DNA from: Feifania hominis
GTDB lineage: Bacteria; Bacillota; Clostridia; Oscillospirales; Feifaniaceae
Reading direction: 5' to 3'
Assembly: GCF_014384765.1 (NCBI RefSeq)
Contig: NZ_JACRSP010000005.1
Coordinates: 124,001 to 188,000, forward strand
DNA length: 64,000 bases
A model generated the notes under the pieces. That model saw only the letters and a list, made by a program, of their open reading frames with translations, had not been told where the DNA came from and ran no database searches. Numbering within the stretch: the first letter of the stretch is position 1; each line of letters opens with the position of its first letter. Shown piece after piece: positions 33,067 to 41,729 of the stretch. The position numbers were made by a program, and so were the translations under genes.

Positions 33067-35684
33067 ATGTCATCTCAAGACTCACGCGCCGCCACATGGG
33101 CAAAAACCGCCGCCGCACGCTTGTCACCATCGTCGGCGTCATCATCTCGGTGGCGATGATCACGGCGGTGGCGGTCATCGGCTTCTCCGTGCTCGATCTG
33201 ATGCAGCGCGTCGAAGTCGAGACAGGCGGGGAGTGGCATGTGCGCTACAACGATCTCACGGCGGAACAGGCCGCGGCGGTCGGCGCGCACGAAAACACAA
33301 AATCCCTGGCACTTGAGCGGGTGCTCGGCTACGCCGAATTCCCGGAGAGCGCCGATGAGAAAAAGCCCTACTTCTTTTTGCAGGCCTACAACACCGCCCG
33401 CTTTGAAAACTTCCCCGTCAAGCTTGTCGAGGGGCGCTTTCCCCAGGCGCCGGGCGAGGCTGTCGTATCGGTGCAGGCGCGCCGCGTTGGAGACGACCCG
33501 GTGCGCATCGGCGAGCAGCTCACGCTCAGCTGGGGCGAGCGCAGAGGCGTTCTGTCCAGCGGCGAGGAGCGCGCGCTCAACCAGACATGGTATCTCGGCG
33601 AGGCCCAAAGTGAGTATCTGGTGCCCGAGCACAGCGGTACCTTTACCATTGTCGGCACCATCGAACGCCCGAGCGGCGAGCAGTACTATTCGCCGGGCTA
33701 CAGCCTGCTTTGCTACCTCGATGCGGCCGCTCTCGCGCCGGATGAGAGGGTGGACGCCAGAGTTGCGCTCAACCACATCTCGACCGCCCTCTACGACGAG
33801 GCGGAGACCATCGCCGAGAACATCGGCATGGAGAGCTTGAATGGAGGAAGAGAGTACGATCTCGACTTCAACAACGGGCTGCTCAAGTTCTACGGCGTTA
33901 CCCGCAACGACTCGATTCGCACCACCATGTTTCTGCTGGTGGGGAGCCTGATGCTCATTATCTTCGTTGGGTCGGTCTCGCTGATCTACAACGCTTTCTC
34001 CATCTCGATCGCCGAGCGAAGCCGCGACCTCGGCATGCTCGCGACAGTGGGGGCCACACGCGCCCAAAAGCGGTGGTCGGTCTTCTATGAGAGCATCCTG
34101 GTGGGGCTTATCAGCATTCCCATCGGCATTTTGTGCGGCACGGTGGGAATCGGCATCACATTCCGGTTTGTCGGCCCCATGCTCAGAGACCTCATGGCGA
34201 CCGGCGACGCCACGCTGCGGCTGGTGGTCCCGCCGGCGGCCGTGCTGCTCTCGGCGGCTGTCGCCGCGGCGACGCTTCTGGTGTCGGCGTGGGTGCCCGC
34301 GCGCCGCGCGTCGAAGATTGCGCCCATTGACGCCATCCGCCAGAGCGACGCAATCAAGCTCAGCCGCCGCACGGTGAAGACCTCCCGCCTGACAAGGGCT
34401 CTGTTTGGCTTCGAGGGCGAGATCGCCATGAAGAACATCAAGCGCCAGCGCGGGCGCTACCGCGTGACGATCTTTTCGCTGTGCATCAGCATTGTGCTGT
34501 TTTTGTCGGTGAGCTCGTTTACCCAGATGCTGCGCTCCTCCTACGAGATGACCGGCGAGGATCTCGGCTACGATGTTCGGGTGTGGAGCTACCACGCGGA
34601 TACGGACACCGTGGACGGAATCTACGACAGAATCCAGCAGATGTCCCAGGTGGAAGCCTACACCCGGATCTCGGAGCTCGACGGTCATGCCGAACTCGAC
34701 AGAGCCCAGATGAGCGACGACATGGCAGCGCGGCTCGACCCGACGGCGGCCGACGACGAGACCTTCCAGGCGACTTACAGCGTCAACCTGACGGCGCTCG
34801 ACGACAGCAGCTGGAGCGCCTATCTTGAAGCCTGCGGCTTTCGGGAGTCCGACTTTGCCGCAGAGGGCCTGCAGGCGGTGCTCGTCAACCGCTTCCGCTA
34901 CCGGGAGAATTCCGGCTATCAGTATGCGCAGTTGACCACGATGCGCCCGGGCGACGAGCTGACGGTGATCGACGACGATCTGCCGCAGGGCGAGCTCACC
35001 GTGCGGATTGCGCAGCTGGCCAACGAGCCGCCGGACGGGATGTCCGATCTCAATCTCTGGGGGAACCTGATCGTCGTGGTGCCGGAGAGGGCGCTGTGCG
35101 ACCTCCTCGGGGAGGACGCGTGGTACCAGAGCCGGTGGGGCGTGTCGCTCTTTCTCAAGACGAACGACGACGAGGGGCTTCTCGAGGAGATTGACGCGCT
35201 GACGAAAGGCTACTCCAGCGTCGGCATCAACGTCTTCTCCGTCGAGGACGCGCTGCGCAGCGAACGCAATCTCAACACGGTCATCACGGTGTTCACCACG
35301 GGCTTTCTGGTGCTCATCACGCTCATCTGCGTGGCCAACATCTTCAACACCATCTCGACGAGCGTGGCGCTTCGCCGGCGCGAGTTTGCGATGCTGCGCT
35401 CGGTGGGTATGACCCCCGGCAGCTTCAACCGCATGATCTTCTTTGAGAGCTTCTTCTACGGCGCAAAGGCGCTGCTCTATGGGCTGCCCATCAGCTTTGC
35501 GTGCCTGTACTGGTTCTACCTGGTCTTCACGCGAAACTTCGGCATTCCTTTCAGCGTCCCGTGGGGCGAGGTGGGCTTTGCGGTGGCCGCGGTGTTTGTG
35601 CTGGTCTTCGCGACCATGTTCTACGCCATGCGAAAGCTCAAGCGGGTCAACATCGTCGACGCCCTCAAGGAGGAAACCCTGTAA
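33063..35684 (+). CDS. FtsX-fold ABC permease, two-domain
   Basis: This 873-residue permease has an N-terminal helix, a large extracellular part, and a first FtsX domain of three helices (about residues 285-420; LRDLGMLATVGATRAQKR..). A second helix after MKNIKRQRGRYRVT, another extracellular part and a second FtsX domain (about 740-870; RRREFAMLRSVGMTPGSFNRMIFFES) complete it. It is longer than BceB (about 650) and has the duplicated layout of Vex3-like exporters. Probable role is removal or sensing of cell-envelope peptides or antibiotics, reported to the adjoining kinase. Substrate is unknown. Confidence 0.9.
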
Positions 35685-35720
35685 AAAAGAGAGGTCCCAT
35701 CCGATTGGATGGGACCTCTT
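35684..35720 (-). terminator. Terminator of the GNAT gene, facing left
   Basis: The stem AGAGGTCCCATCC / GGATGGGACCTCT with loop GATT is followed on the minus strand by a six-T tract; it may also stop the exporter operon from the other side. Confidence 0.85.
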
Positions 35721-35724
35721 GGCG

Positions 35725-36615
35725 TCATGCGCGCGAGAGAAAGGGGAACATGCCCCGCGCCGCGGCGAGCCTGTTTTCCCCGCTGCGGTGAACCATGAGC
35801 GTCGTGTCCGGCTCCTCATGCCGGCGGCAGACGAAGAGCGCCGTGTCCCGCGGGGTGAAGCCGAGGATCACACGGTCGTCCGCCCCGCGCCGCAGGGAGC
35901 GCAGAATCGCCTCGATCGGGCTGCCGCTGCGCCCGAGAATGTCGTAGCAGCGCACGAGCCCCGGCTCGAAGTCGGCAAAGACCACAACGCCGTGGCGCTC
36001 GAGGTGGTAGGCGCTGTCCCGCAGGAGCCCGTTTGCATAGTAGCGGTAGAGATCGAGATTCTCCGTCATGGCAAAATCCGAGTAGAGGCTGCCCTGGCGG
36101 TATTTTTCCATAGCGAGAGCGGCGTCGCCGGGCCGGGCCATCGACAGCTTCACGCCCTCGAAAGCCGTTTTGCCGGGCCTCTCGTAGACAAATTCATGCT
36201 CCGCCTGCGCCGCAAAGCCGAAGCGGGGGTAGAAGTCGAGAACCGAGTCGTTTGCAAACAGATAGAGCGCGTCGCAGCGCCCCTCCCACTCGGCGAGCAC
36301 CGCCTGCATCAGCCACCGGCTCAGCCCCCGGCCGCGCCATCCCTCGCGGGTCATGACCGTGCCGAGCTGGATGTAAAACCGGCGGCGGCCCCGGTCGAGA
36401 AAGGGGATTTTGTTGACCGAGACATTGGCGCAGACGGTGTCTCCCTGCGCGAGAACGTGGGGCTCATAGTCCCCGCCTACGCTGTCGATGTGAATCTGAA
36501 AGGTCCTCTGCGTCAGCTCATGAAAGCTCTCGAGCAGTTTCGGCTCGCCGGCTATGCGGCTGCAGAACCGGTAGGTCCGGCCGCCTATGCAGACGGATTC
36601 GCCGCTGTTTGGCAT
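35725..36615 (-). CDS. GNAT family N-acetyltransferase (296 aa)
   Basis: This protein has a GNAT core at residues 80-160 (IQLGTVMTREGWRGRGLSRWLMQAVL carries the acetyl-CoA loop, split over about 81-106) and LYLFANDSVLDFYPRFGF. A C-terminal extension of about 130 residues looks like a degenerate second domain. The substrate is unknown. It is its own transcription unit, with a terminator on each side. Confidence 0.82.
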   Translation of the reverse strand: MPNSGESVCIGGRTYRFCSRIAGEPKLLESFHELTQRTFQIHIDSVGGDYEPHVLAQGDTVCANVSVNKIPFLDRGRRRFYIQLGTVMTREGWRGRGLSRWLMQAVLAEWEGRCDALYLFANDSVLDFYPRFGFAAQAEHEFVYERPGKTAFEGVKLSMARPGDAALAMEKYRQGSLYSDFAMTENLDLYRYYANGLLRDSAYHLERHGVVVFADFEPGLVRCYDILGRSGSPIEAILRSLRRGADDRVILGFTPRDTALFVCRRHEEPDTTLMVHRSGENRLAAARGMFPFLSRA

Positions 36616-36630
36616 GGATATCCCCCCTGA

Positions 36631-36664
36631 TAAAAAAAGAGCGGGCAGCCTTTTGGCTGCCCGC
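36631..36664 (-). terminator. Terminator of the rpsF-ssb-rpsR operon
   Basis: The stem GCGGGCAGCC / GGCTGCCCGC with loop TTTT is followed on the minus strand by seven or more T residues. Confidence 0.92.
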
Positions 36665-36672
36665 CTGTCTGT

Positions 36673-36912
36673 TTATTCCCCGCTGAACGGGAGCAGCGCA
36701 ATGTGGCGCGCTCTCTTGATGGCGGTGGTCAGCTGGCGCTGATGCTTGGCACAGGTACCGGTGATGCGGCGCGGCAGAATCTTGGCGCGCTCGGACAGGT
36801 ACCGGCGAAGCTTGGCAACGTCCTTGTAGTCGATGTGCTCGACTTTATCGATGCAGAAGCTGCATGCTTTTTTCTTCATGCGGCGTCCGCGGACAACACG
36901 ATCTCTCTCCAT
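36673..36912 (-). CDS. rpsR: 30S ribosomal protein S18
   Basis: This 79-residue S18 contains the conserved core DYKDVAKLRRYLSERAKILP and RRITGTCAKHQRQLTTAIKRARHIALLP. A Cys pair in KKACSFCID suggests the zinc-binding form. It binds 16S rRNA with S6 on the platform. Third gene of the conserved rpsF-ssb-rpsR operon, 21 bases after ssb. Confidence 0.97.
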   Translation of the reverse strand: MERDRVVRGRRMKKKACSFCIDKVEHIDYKDVAKLRRYLSERAKILPRRITGTCAKHQRQLTTAIKRARHIALLPFSGE

Positions 36913-36933
36913 GAGTTTTTCCTCCTTATCAAT

Positions 36934-37353
36934 TTAGAACGGCAGCTCGTCGTCGCTGGACACTTCCTCGAAGTCGGAACCCGAGCTCGAGGTGAACGTC
37001 GGCGCGGCGGTCTCCACTGCCCGTGCGTTATCACGCTTGCTGTCGGCGAAGAAGACCTCATTGGCAACGACCTCAAACGCCTTGCGCTTGATGCCCTGCC
37101 GGTCCTCATAGGTGCGGGTCTGAATGGAACCCTCAACAGCCACCTGCATGCCCTTGGCAAAGTACTTTGAAACAAACTCGGCCGTCGACCGCCAAGCGAC
37201 AATGTCGATGAAGTCGGTCTTTCTCTCCTCGCCGGGGCGCGCATAGCTGCGGTTGACGGCGAGCGTAAAGCTGCAAACGGCAATGTTGTTCGGGGTGTAC
37301 TTGAGCTCAGGACTGTCGGTGAGCCGGCCCATCAGGATAGCTTTGTTCAGCAT
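36934..37353 (-). CDS. ssb: Single-stranded DNA-binding protein
   Basis: This 139-residue SSB has an OB fold at residues 1-105 (MLNKAILMGRLTDSPELKYT; FTLAVNRSY; DFIDIVAWRSTAEFVSKYF) and ends in the acidic tip SSDDELPF, which recruits replication and repair partners. The spacer between them is short. Middle gene of the operon. Confidence 0.97.
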   Translation of the reverse strand: MLNKAILMGRLTDSPELKYTPNNIAVCSFTLAVNRSYARPGEERKTDFIDIVAWRSTAEFVSKYFAKGMQVAVEGSIQTRTYEDRQGIKRKAFEVVANEVFFADSKRDNARAVETAAPTFTSSSGSDFEEVSSDDELPF

Positions 37354-37363
37354 AGCGCCCCTC

Positions 37364-37657
37364 CTACTCCTTGGCGATGATCAGGGAGCGGAGAATCCCG
37401 TCGGTGATCTTGTAGATACGATCCAGCTCCGCGGGGAACTCGTGACCGGCCGTGAAATTGATAAGGGTGTAGGTACCCTCGGTCAGGTCATTGATGGGGT
37501 AGGCGAGCTTTCTCTTGCCCCAATCCTCGACGCCATCAATGGTCCCATTGTCCTCAATGAGCTTTTTGAACTTCTCAATGAGAGCGGTGGTCTCCTCCTC
37601 GTTCAGCTCGGGGCTGACGATGAAGATGGTTTCATACTTGGAAACAATCTTTTCCAT
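37364..37657 (-). CDS. rpsF: 30S ribosomal protein S6
   Basis: This 97-residue S6 shows the ferredoxin-like fold with KYETIFIVSPELNEEE, WGKRKLAYPINDLTEGTY and LINFTAGHEFPAELDRIYKI. First gene of the operon. AAGGAGG precedes its ATG after a leader of about 60 bases with a stem-loop that may be the S6:S18 autoregulatory element. Confidence 0.97.
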   Translation of the reverse strand: MEKIVSKYETIFIVSPELNEEETTALIEKFKKLIEDNGTIDGVEDWGKRKLAYPINDLTEGTYTLINFTAGHEFPAELDRIYKITDGILRSLIIAKE

Positions 37658-37685
37658 TTTTTCGACACCTCCTTTTGGACTTGTG

Positions 37686-37707
37686 GCCTCCTCACGGTGG
37701 AGGAGGC
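37686..37707 (-). promoter_or_regulatory. Possible S6:S18 binding leader of rpsF
   Basis: On the minus strand a GCCTCCTC / GAGGAGGC stem closes a small loop holding CCG, between the promoter and the rpsF ribosome site. The known bacterial S6:S18 leader motif is a stem with a conserved CCG in its loop, through which the S6:S18 complex represses the operon. The match is by eye only. Confidence 0.5.
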
Positions 37708-37722
37708 AAGGAACAGTATTTA

Positions 37723-37751
37723 ATTATACTGTTTTCCCAAATCCTTGTCAA
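37723..37751 (-). promoter_or_regulatory. Consensus promoter of rpsF-ssb-rpsR
   Basis: TTGACA (37746-37751), 17-base spacer, TATAAT (37723-37728) on the minus strand, a perfect sigma-A promoter. Its -35 overlaps the likely -35 (TTGTCA, 37745-37750) of the divergent S1-domain gene, whose -10 would be TAATAT at 37767-37772. Confidence 0.88.
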
Positions 37752-37822
37752 CATTTAAAAACTTTCTAATATATATAAAAGGACAGCTTTCAATTGGCAG
37801 TAAAACAAAAGGAGGTCAAGGT

Positions 37823-38749
37823 ATGGGTGCCACAGGCTACACGCCGGAGGGCAGCGCGAAGTCGGCGTTCCCGCGGGGGGAACTGACGGCCGCCGATCTC
37901 GCCAAAGCCCTGGAGAACAAAACGATTTTGGAGGCGCGCGCCAAGCTCTGCGACGAGCGGCACAATCTTGTTGTGGAGCTCTCGCCGGGCGTCACCGGCG
38001 TGATCGAGAAGAGCGAGGTCGCCCTCGGCGCAGACGGGGAGGACTTCAAAAACATCGCCATCATCACGCGGGTCGGAAAGCATGTGTGCTTCAAGGTGCT
38101 CTCCCTCACCCAGCAGCCCGACGGCGGGGTCGTCGCGCAGCTGTCGCGCCGCGCGGCGCAGCGCGAGTGCGTTGAGCAGTATGTCAGCCGCCTGCGCCCG
38201 GGCGACATCATCGACGCGAAAGTCACCCACATCGAGCCATTCGGCGCGTTTGTGGACATCGGCTGCGGCTTTGTATCGCTGATCTCCATCGACAACATCT
38301 CGGTGTCGCGCATTGCAAGCCCGCGCGACCGCTTTCAGATCGGCGACGAGATCAAGGCCGTGGTCAAGTCCGTCGAGGGCGGGCGCGTCACGCTCACCCA
38401 CAAGGAGCTTCTCGGCACCTGGGAGCAGAACGCCGCGCTCTTCTCGCCCGGCCAGACGGCCGCCGGCATCGTCAGAAGCGTGGAGCCCTACGGCATCTTT
38501 GTCGAGCTGATGCCGAATCTCGCGGGTCTCGCCGAGTGGCGCGAGGGCGTGTCGGTCGGCCAGACCGCCGCGGTGTACATCAAAAACATCATCCCCGAGA
38601 AGATGAAGCTCAAGCTCATCATCGTCGACAGCTTTGACGCGGCCCCGGCAAAGCCGCAGAACCGCTACTTTATCGACGAGGGCCGCCTGTCGGTCTTTCG
38701 CTATTCGCCGGAGAACTGCAAAAAGCTCATCGAAACCCGATTTGAATAG
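37823..38749 (+). CDS. S1 RNA-binding domain protein
   Basis: This 308-residue protein has three S1-like OB folds: about residues 45-115 (degenerate; LVVELSPGVTGVIEKSEV), 125-195 (the best, PGDIIDAKVTHIEPFGAFVDIGCG in pieces, ending VTLTHKELLGTWE) and 205-280 (GIVRSVEPYGIFVELMPNLAGL). It is shorter than ribosomal S1 and resembles clostridial S1-like factors of unclear role in translation or RNA turnover. ATG 37823 follows AGGAGG; an earlier in-frame ATG at 37745 lies within the promoter. Divergent from rpsF. Confidence 0.85.
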   Translation: MGATGYTPEGSAKSAFPRGELTAADLAKALENKTILEARAKLCDERHNLVVELSPGVTGVIEKSEVALGADGEDFKNIAIITRVGKHVCFKVLSLTQQPDGGVVAQLSRRAAQRECVEQYVSRLRPGDIIDAKVTHIEPFGAFVDIGCGFVSLISIDNISVSRIASPRDRFQIGDEIKAVVKSVEGGRVTLTHKELLGTWEQNAALFSPGQTAAGIVRSVEPYGIFVELMPNLAGLAEWREGVSVGQTAAVYIKNIIPEKMKLKLIIVDSFDAAPAKPQNRYFIDEGRLSVFRYSPENCKKLIETRFE

Positions 38750-38779
38750 AAAAAAGCCGTCCTCGGGACGGCTTTTTTT
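38750..38779. terminator. Bidirectional terminator between S1 gene and ABC permease
   Basis: AAGCCGTCC / GGACGGCTT stem flanked by A and T runs on both sides, serving the convergent genes. Confidence 0.88.
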
Positions 38780-38801
38780 CATACTGTTCTGTGAGCGCCG
38801 C

Positions 38802-39605
38802 TCAGTCGAGCTCCATTCTGCGGCGCATGATCGCGACAGTGCCGAAGAAGAACACCACGATCATCGCAAGGTCGAACAGGGTGGCGCCGAGGGAGATGCG
38901 CTGGAATGTGACGGCTACGCTCGCCCCTGTTTCAATCGTGATGTCGCCGAAGGGAACCGCCCCCGAGACAACGCCCGCAACCAGAATCTGCAGATAGCTC
39001 GTCAGAGCGCTCAGAGCGAAGAAGCTGAGAATGGCGGTGAGGGTGCGCCCCTTTCGAAAGAGGCCCATGTGGGACAGGGTGATGCAAAAGTAGATCAGCA
39101 GGACGCCGCTGACGAGCCCCACGAGCATCTGCAGCAGCGAGAGCAGCAGAGGGCCGATGATGTCGGCCTGGAAAAAGCGGCCCAGCGCCTCGAAGAGCTC
39201 GCCCCAGCTGAAGCGAATGAGGTCGCCGGGGAAGAGCAGCCCCGACAGCCCAAATACGATGCCGCCGCACAGAAAGAGCACCGCCAGCGAGCAGAGAAGC
39301 CAGATGACGACCGAGATCACCTTGGAGAGCACGAGCATCTCGGGCGAGACCGGCAGCGTCATGGTCAGATAGCCCTGGCTCTTGAAGCAGGCCTTGTTGA
39401 AGCCCTCGACAATGAAGACCAGCAGGATTACGAAAATGGCAACCACAAGGCCGCTGCCCGCGACGCCGAGAATGCCGAGCACATAGGGATTCTCCCACTT
39501 GATGGCAATGGGCAGGGCGACCGCCATGAGCACGAGCACCAGATAGAGCGAGAACAGAGTGCGCAGGTTGCTCTTCAAGTCGTATTTGATGAGTTTGCCT
39601 AGCAT
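38802..39605 (-). CDS. ABC-2 type transporter permease
   Basis: This 267-residue membrane protein has six hydrophobic segments and begins MLGKLIKYDLKSNLRTLFSL, as in permeases of the YtrB/EcsB type. It ends in a basic tail (MRRRMELD). It overlaps the ATPase gene by 7 bases. It is the channel part of the GntR-regulated ABC system. The substrate is unknown; related YtrA operons respond to cell-wall antibiotics. Confidence 0.83.
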   Translation of the reverse strand: MLGKLIKYDLKSNLRTLFSLYLVLVLMAVALPIAIKWENPYVLGILGVAGSGLVVAIFVILLVFIVEGFNKACFKSQGYLTMTLPVSPEMLVLSKVISVVIWLLCSLAVLFLCGGIVFGLSGLLFPGDLIRFSWGELFEALGRFFQADIIGPLLLSLLQMLVGLVSGVLLIYFCITLSHMGLFRKGRTLTAILSFFALSALTSYLQILVAGVVSGAVPFGDITIETGASVAVTFQRISLGATLFDLAMIVVFFFGTVAIMRRRMELD

Positions 39606-40315
39606 TTGAACACCTCCCGGAAGAGCTGATCGAGCGATTTGCCGTGTTCGGCGCGGATGGCGTCGATGTTGTCGTGCAGCACGATCTGACCGTTTTTGAG
39701 GAAGATGGCCGAGTCGAAGATGCGCTCCACGTCGGCGATCAGGTGGGTCGAGATCAGAATGGAGCTCGACTCGCTATAGTTGGTGAGCACGGTGTCGAGG
39801 ATGAAGTCGCGCGCCGCCGGGTCCACGCCCGCGAGCGGCTCGTCGAGCACATAGAGCTTCGCCGCGCGGCTCATCACAAGACAGAGCTGAAATTTTTCGA
39901 TCATGCCCTTGGACATGGACTTGATCTTCTGGTCGGCCGAAAGCCCCAGGCGCGTGAGCATCTCAAAGGCCTTGGCGTCGCTGAAGTCGGCATAGAAGTC
40001 GCGAAACAGGGCGATCGCGTCGCGCGCACGCATCCAGTCGGGGAAATAGTTGCGGTCGGGCAGATAGCTGATGGCCGCCTTGGACTGGGGTCCGACCGGC
40101 GCGCCGAGCACGCGCACGCTGCCCTGGTAGTCGGTGAGCAGGCCGGTCAGTATTTTGATGAGGGTGGTCTTGCCGCTGCCGTTCGGGCCGAGCAGCCCGA
40201 TGATCTGCCCGCCGGCGAGCCGCAGCGACACATTGTCGAGCGCCTTGAGCGGCCCGTAGGCCTTGCTCACCCCCTCAATGGCCACAAGGTCATTGGTCTT
40301 TGGTGTCTCGTTCAT
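39599..40315 (-). CDS. ABC transporter ATP-binding protein
   Basis: This 238-residue ATPase has Walker A GPNGSGKTT (about residues 41-49), a signature region MSKGMIEKFQLCLVMSRA in place of the usual LSGGQ (MSKGM), Walker B KLYVLDEPLAGVD and switch ISTHL. The MSKGM signature is normal for this subfamily of ABC-2 exporters. It starts one base after the GntR stop. Confidence 0.92.
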   Translation of the reverse strand: MNETPKTNDLVAIEGVSKAYGPLKALDNVSLRLAGGQIIGLLGPNGSGKTTLIKILTGLLTDYQGSVRVLGAPVGPQSKAAISYLPDRNYFPDWMRARDAIALFRDFYADFSDAKAFEMLTRLGLSADQKIKSMSKGMIEKFQLCLVMSRAAKLYVLDEPLAGVDPAARDFILDTVLTNYSESSSILISTHLIADVERIFDSAIFLKNGQIVLHDNIDAIRAEHGKSLDQLFREVFKC

Positions 40316-40316
40316 G

Positions 40317-40688
40317 TTACTTTCCTTCCTTTGTCAGTTTGCGTTCGATGATGGCAAGAAGCTCCTCGGCGGTGAAGCCGAGACTTGCCATCTGGTCTAA
40401 AAACTGGGTGACCTGGCTGTTGGCCAGATCTTCACGGATCGCTTTGATCAAAACCACATCCTCTGTAATAAATCTGCCGCTGGTGCGCTCGCTGTAGACG
40501 AGACCCTCGCGCTCGAGTTCCGACAGGGCGCGCTGCGCGGTGTTGGGGTTGACGCCGTAGGTCTTGGACATGTCCCGCACCGATTCGAGCCGTTCGCCCG
40601 GGGCAAGCGCCCCAGAAGCGATGCGCAGCTTGATGTCGCTGACCATCTGTAAATAGATAGGAAGATTGGGGTTGAAGCCGTCGCTCAA
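40317..40688 (-). CDS. GntR family regulator, YtrA subfamily
   Basis: This 123-residue protein is a short YtrA-type GntR repressor. The winged helix is at residues 8-75 (PIYLQMVSDIKLRIASGALA; RDMSKTYGVNPNTAQRALSELEREGLV), followed by a short helical tail. The start codon is TTG at 40688, chosen because GGGAGGTGAG sits at the right distance and no ATG or GTG lies nearby. It leads its own operon with the two ABC genes and would repress it. Confidence 0.9.
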   Translation of the reverse strand: MSDGFNPNLPIYLQMVSDIKLRIASGALAPGERLESVRDMSKTYGVNPNTAQRALSELEREGLVYSERTSGRFITEDVVLIKAIREDLANSQVTQFLDQMASLGFTAEELLAIIERKLTKEGK

Positions 40689-40719
40689 ATTCTCACCTCC
40701 CGGAGAAACTGTGTCACTG

Positions 40720-40766
40720 TACTAAGCGATTAATACAATAGTACACCGATCGCTCTACTTTGTCAA
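40720..40766 (-). promoter_or_regulatory. Promoter and operator of the GntR-ABC operon
   Basis: On the minus strand: TTGACA (40761-40766), 17-base spacer, TACTAT (40738-40743). A dyad TACTA...TAGTA spans 40720-40743 and overlaps the -10, a likely GntR operator. Confidence 0.75.
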
Positions 40767-40835
40767 GGCTCTTTTGGAAAAAGATTTTGTGGGCCGTGCG
40801 GGATTTTGGCCGGGCCCGGGAGCTTTTAAGACAGA

Positions 40836-40874
40836 GAAAGAGGACCGGCCTTTTTAAGGCCGGTCCTCTTTTTC
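40836..40874 (-). terminator. Terminator overlapping the 3' end of rsmI
   Basis: The stem AAAGAGGACCGGCC / GGCCGGTCCTCTTT has the rsmI stop codon in its loop. A short T-rich stretch follows on the minus strand. Confidence 0.8.
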
Positions 40875-41720
40875 GATTGCATCTCTTTGCAGACACAGGG
40901 CATAGAGCTGATTTTTCGGCACGCCCGCCCTCTTTGCAACGGTCTTGACGGCCTCGCTTCGCGAGACGCCGCCTGCCGTAAGCTCGCGCACCTGGCCGAC
41001 GAGCGCGTCCTCGTCGGGCGGCGCCTCGGCCGGGGCGGGGGCGCCCTCAATCACCAGCACGAACTCGCCCTTTGGCGGCTGTTCGTCAAAGTGGGCGGCA
41101 GCTTCGAGGAGGGTGGTGAAGAGGGTCTGCTCGTAGAGCTTTGTGATCTCGCGGCACACGGCGATGCGCCGCGACCCGCCGAGCGTCTCACACAGATCGT
41201 GAAGCGTGGCGCGCAGCTTGTGGGGGGCCTCGTAGAAGACCATGGTGCGCCGCTCGCCGACGATCTCGCGCAGGTGCTCGGCGCGGCTCTTCTTCGCTGT
41301 GCTCAGAAAGCCCTCGAACGTGAAGCGCCCCGACGGCAGCCCCGACAGGGCCACGGCCGTCGTCACGGCCGTGGGGCCGGGCACGGCGTAGACGCCGACG
41401 CCCCCCTCGCGGCACTGGCGCACCAGATCCTCGCCGGGGTCGGAGATGGCGGGCATGCCCGCGTCGCTGACGAGCGCGCAGCTCTCGCCGGCGCGCAGCC
41501 GGGCGAGAATCTCGGCGCCGCGCTCGCGAAGATTGTGCTCGTAGTAGCTCACGAGAGGCTTTTTGATTGAGAAGTGGTTGAGCAGCTTCACCGCCACGCG
41601 CGTGTCCTCTGCGGCGACGAACGACACCCCCGAGAGGACCTCGACCGCGCGCGGCGAGAAGTCGGACAGATTGCCGATGGGCGTGCCGACCAGATACAGG
41701 GTACCGGGCAGAATTTCCAT
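40854..41720 (-). CDS. rsmI: 16S rRNA (cytidine1402-2'-O)-methyltransferase
   Basis: This 288-residue RsmI 2'-O-methylates C1402 in the ribosomal decoding centre using S-adenosylmethionine. Family blocks are GTLYLVGTPIGNLSDFSPRA at the N terminus, AAEDTRVAVKLLNHF, ALVSDAGMPAISDPGEDLV and PGPTAVTTAVALSGLP. Length is typical. It follows the tRNA adenine methyltransferase gene by 9 bases and is the last gene of that operon. Confidence 0.96.
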   Translation of the reverse strand: MEILPGTLYLVGTPIGNLSDFSPRAVEVLSGVSFVAAEDTRVAVKLLNHFSIKKPLVSYYEHNLRERGAEILARLRAGESCALVSDAGMPAISDPGEDLVRQCREGGVGVYAVPGPTAVTTAVALSGLPSGRFTFEGFLSTAKKSRAEHLREIVGERRTMVFYEAPHKLRATLHDLCETLGGSRRIAVCREITKLYEQTLFTTLLEAAAHFDEQPPKGEFVLVIEGAPAPAEAPPDEDALVGQVRELTAGGVSRSEAVKTVAKRAGVPKNQLYALCLQRDAIEKEDRP

Positions 41721-41729
41721 AGGGACCTC

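Noticed and set aside
33075..35819. Long open frame opposite the FtsX permease (914 codons)
   Set aside because: The composition is His/Arg/Ala-rich with no domain, and the sense gene has clear helices and FtsX motifs. It is a GC artefact.
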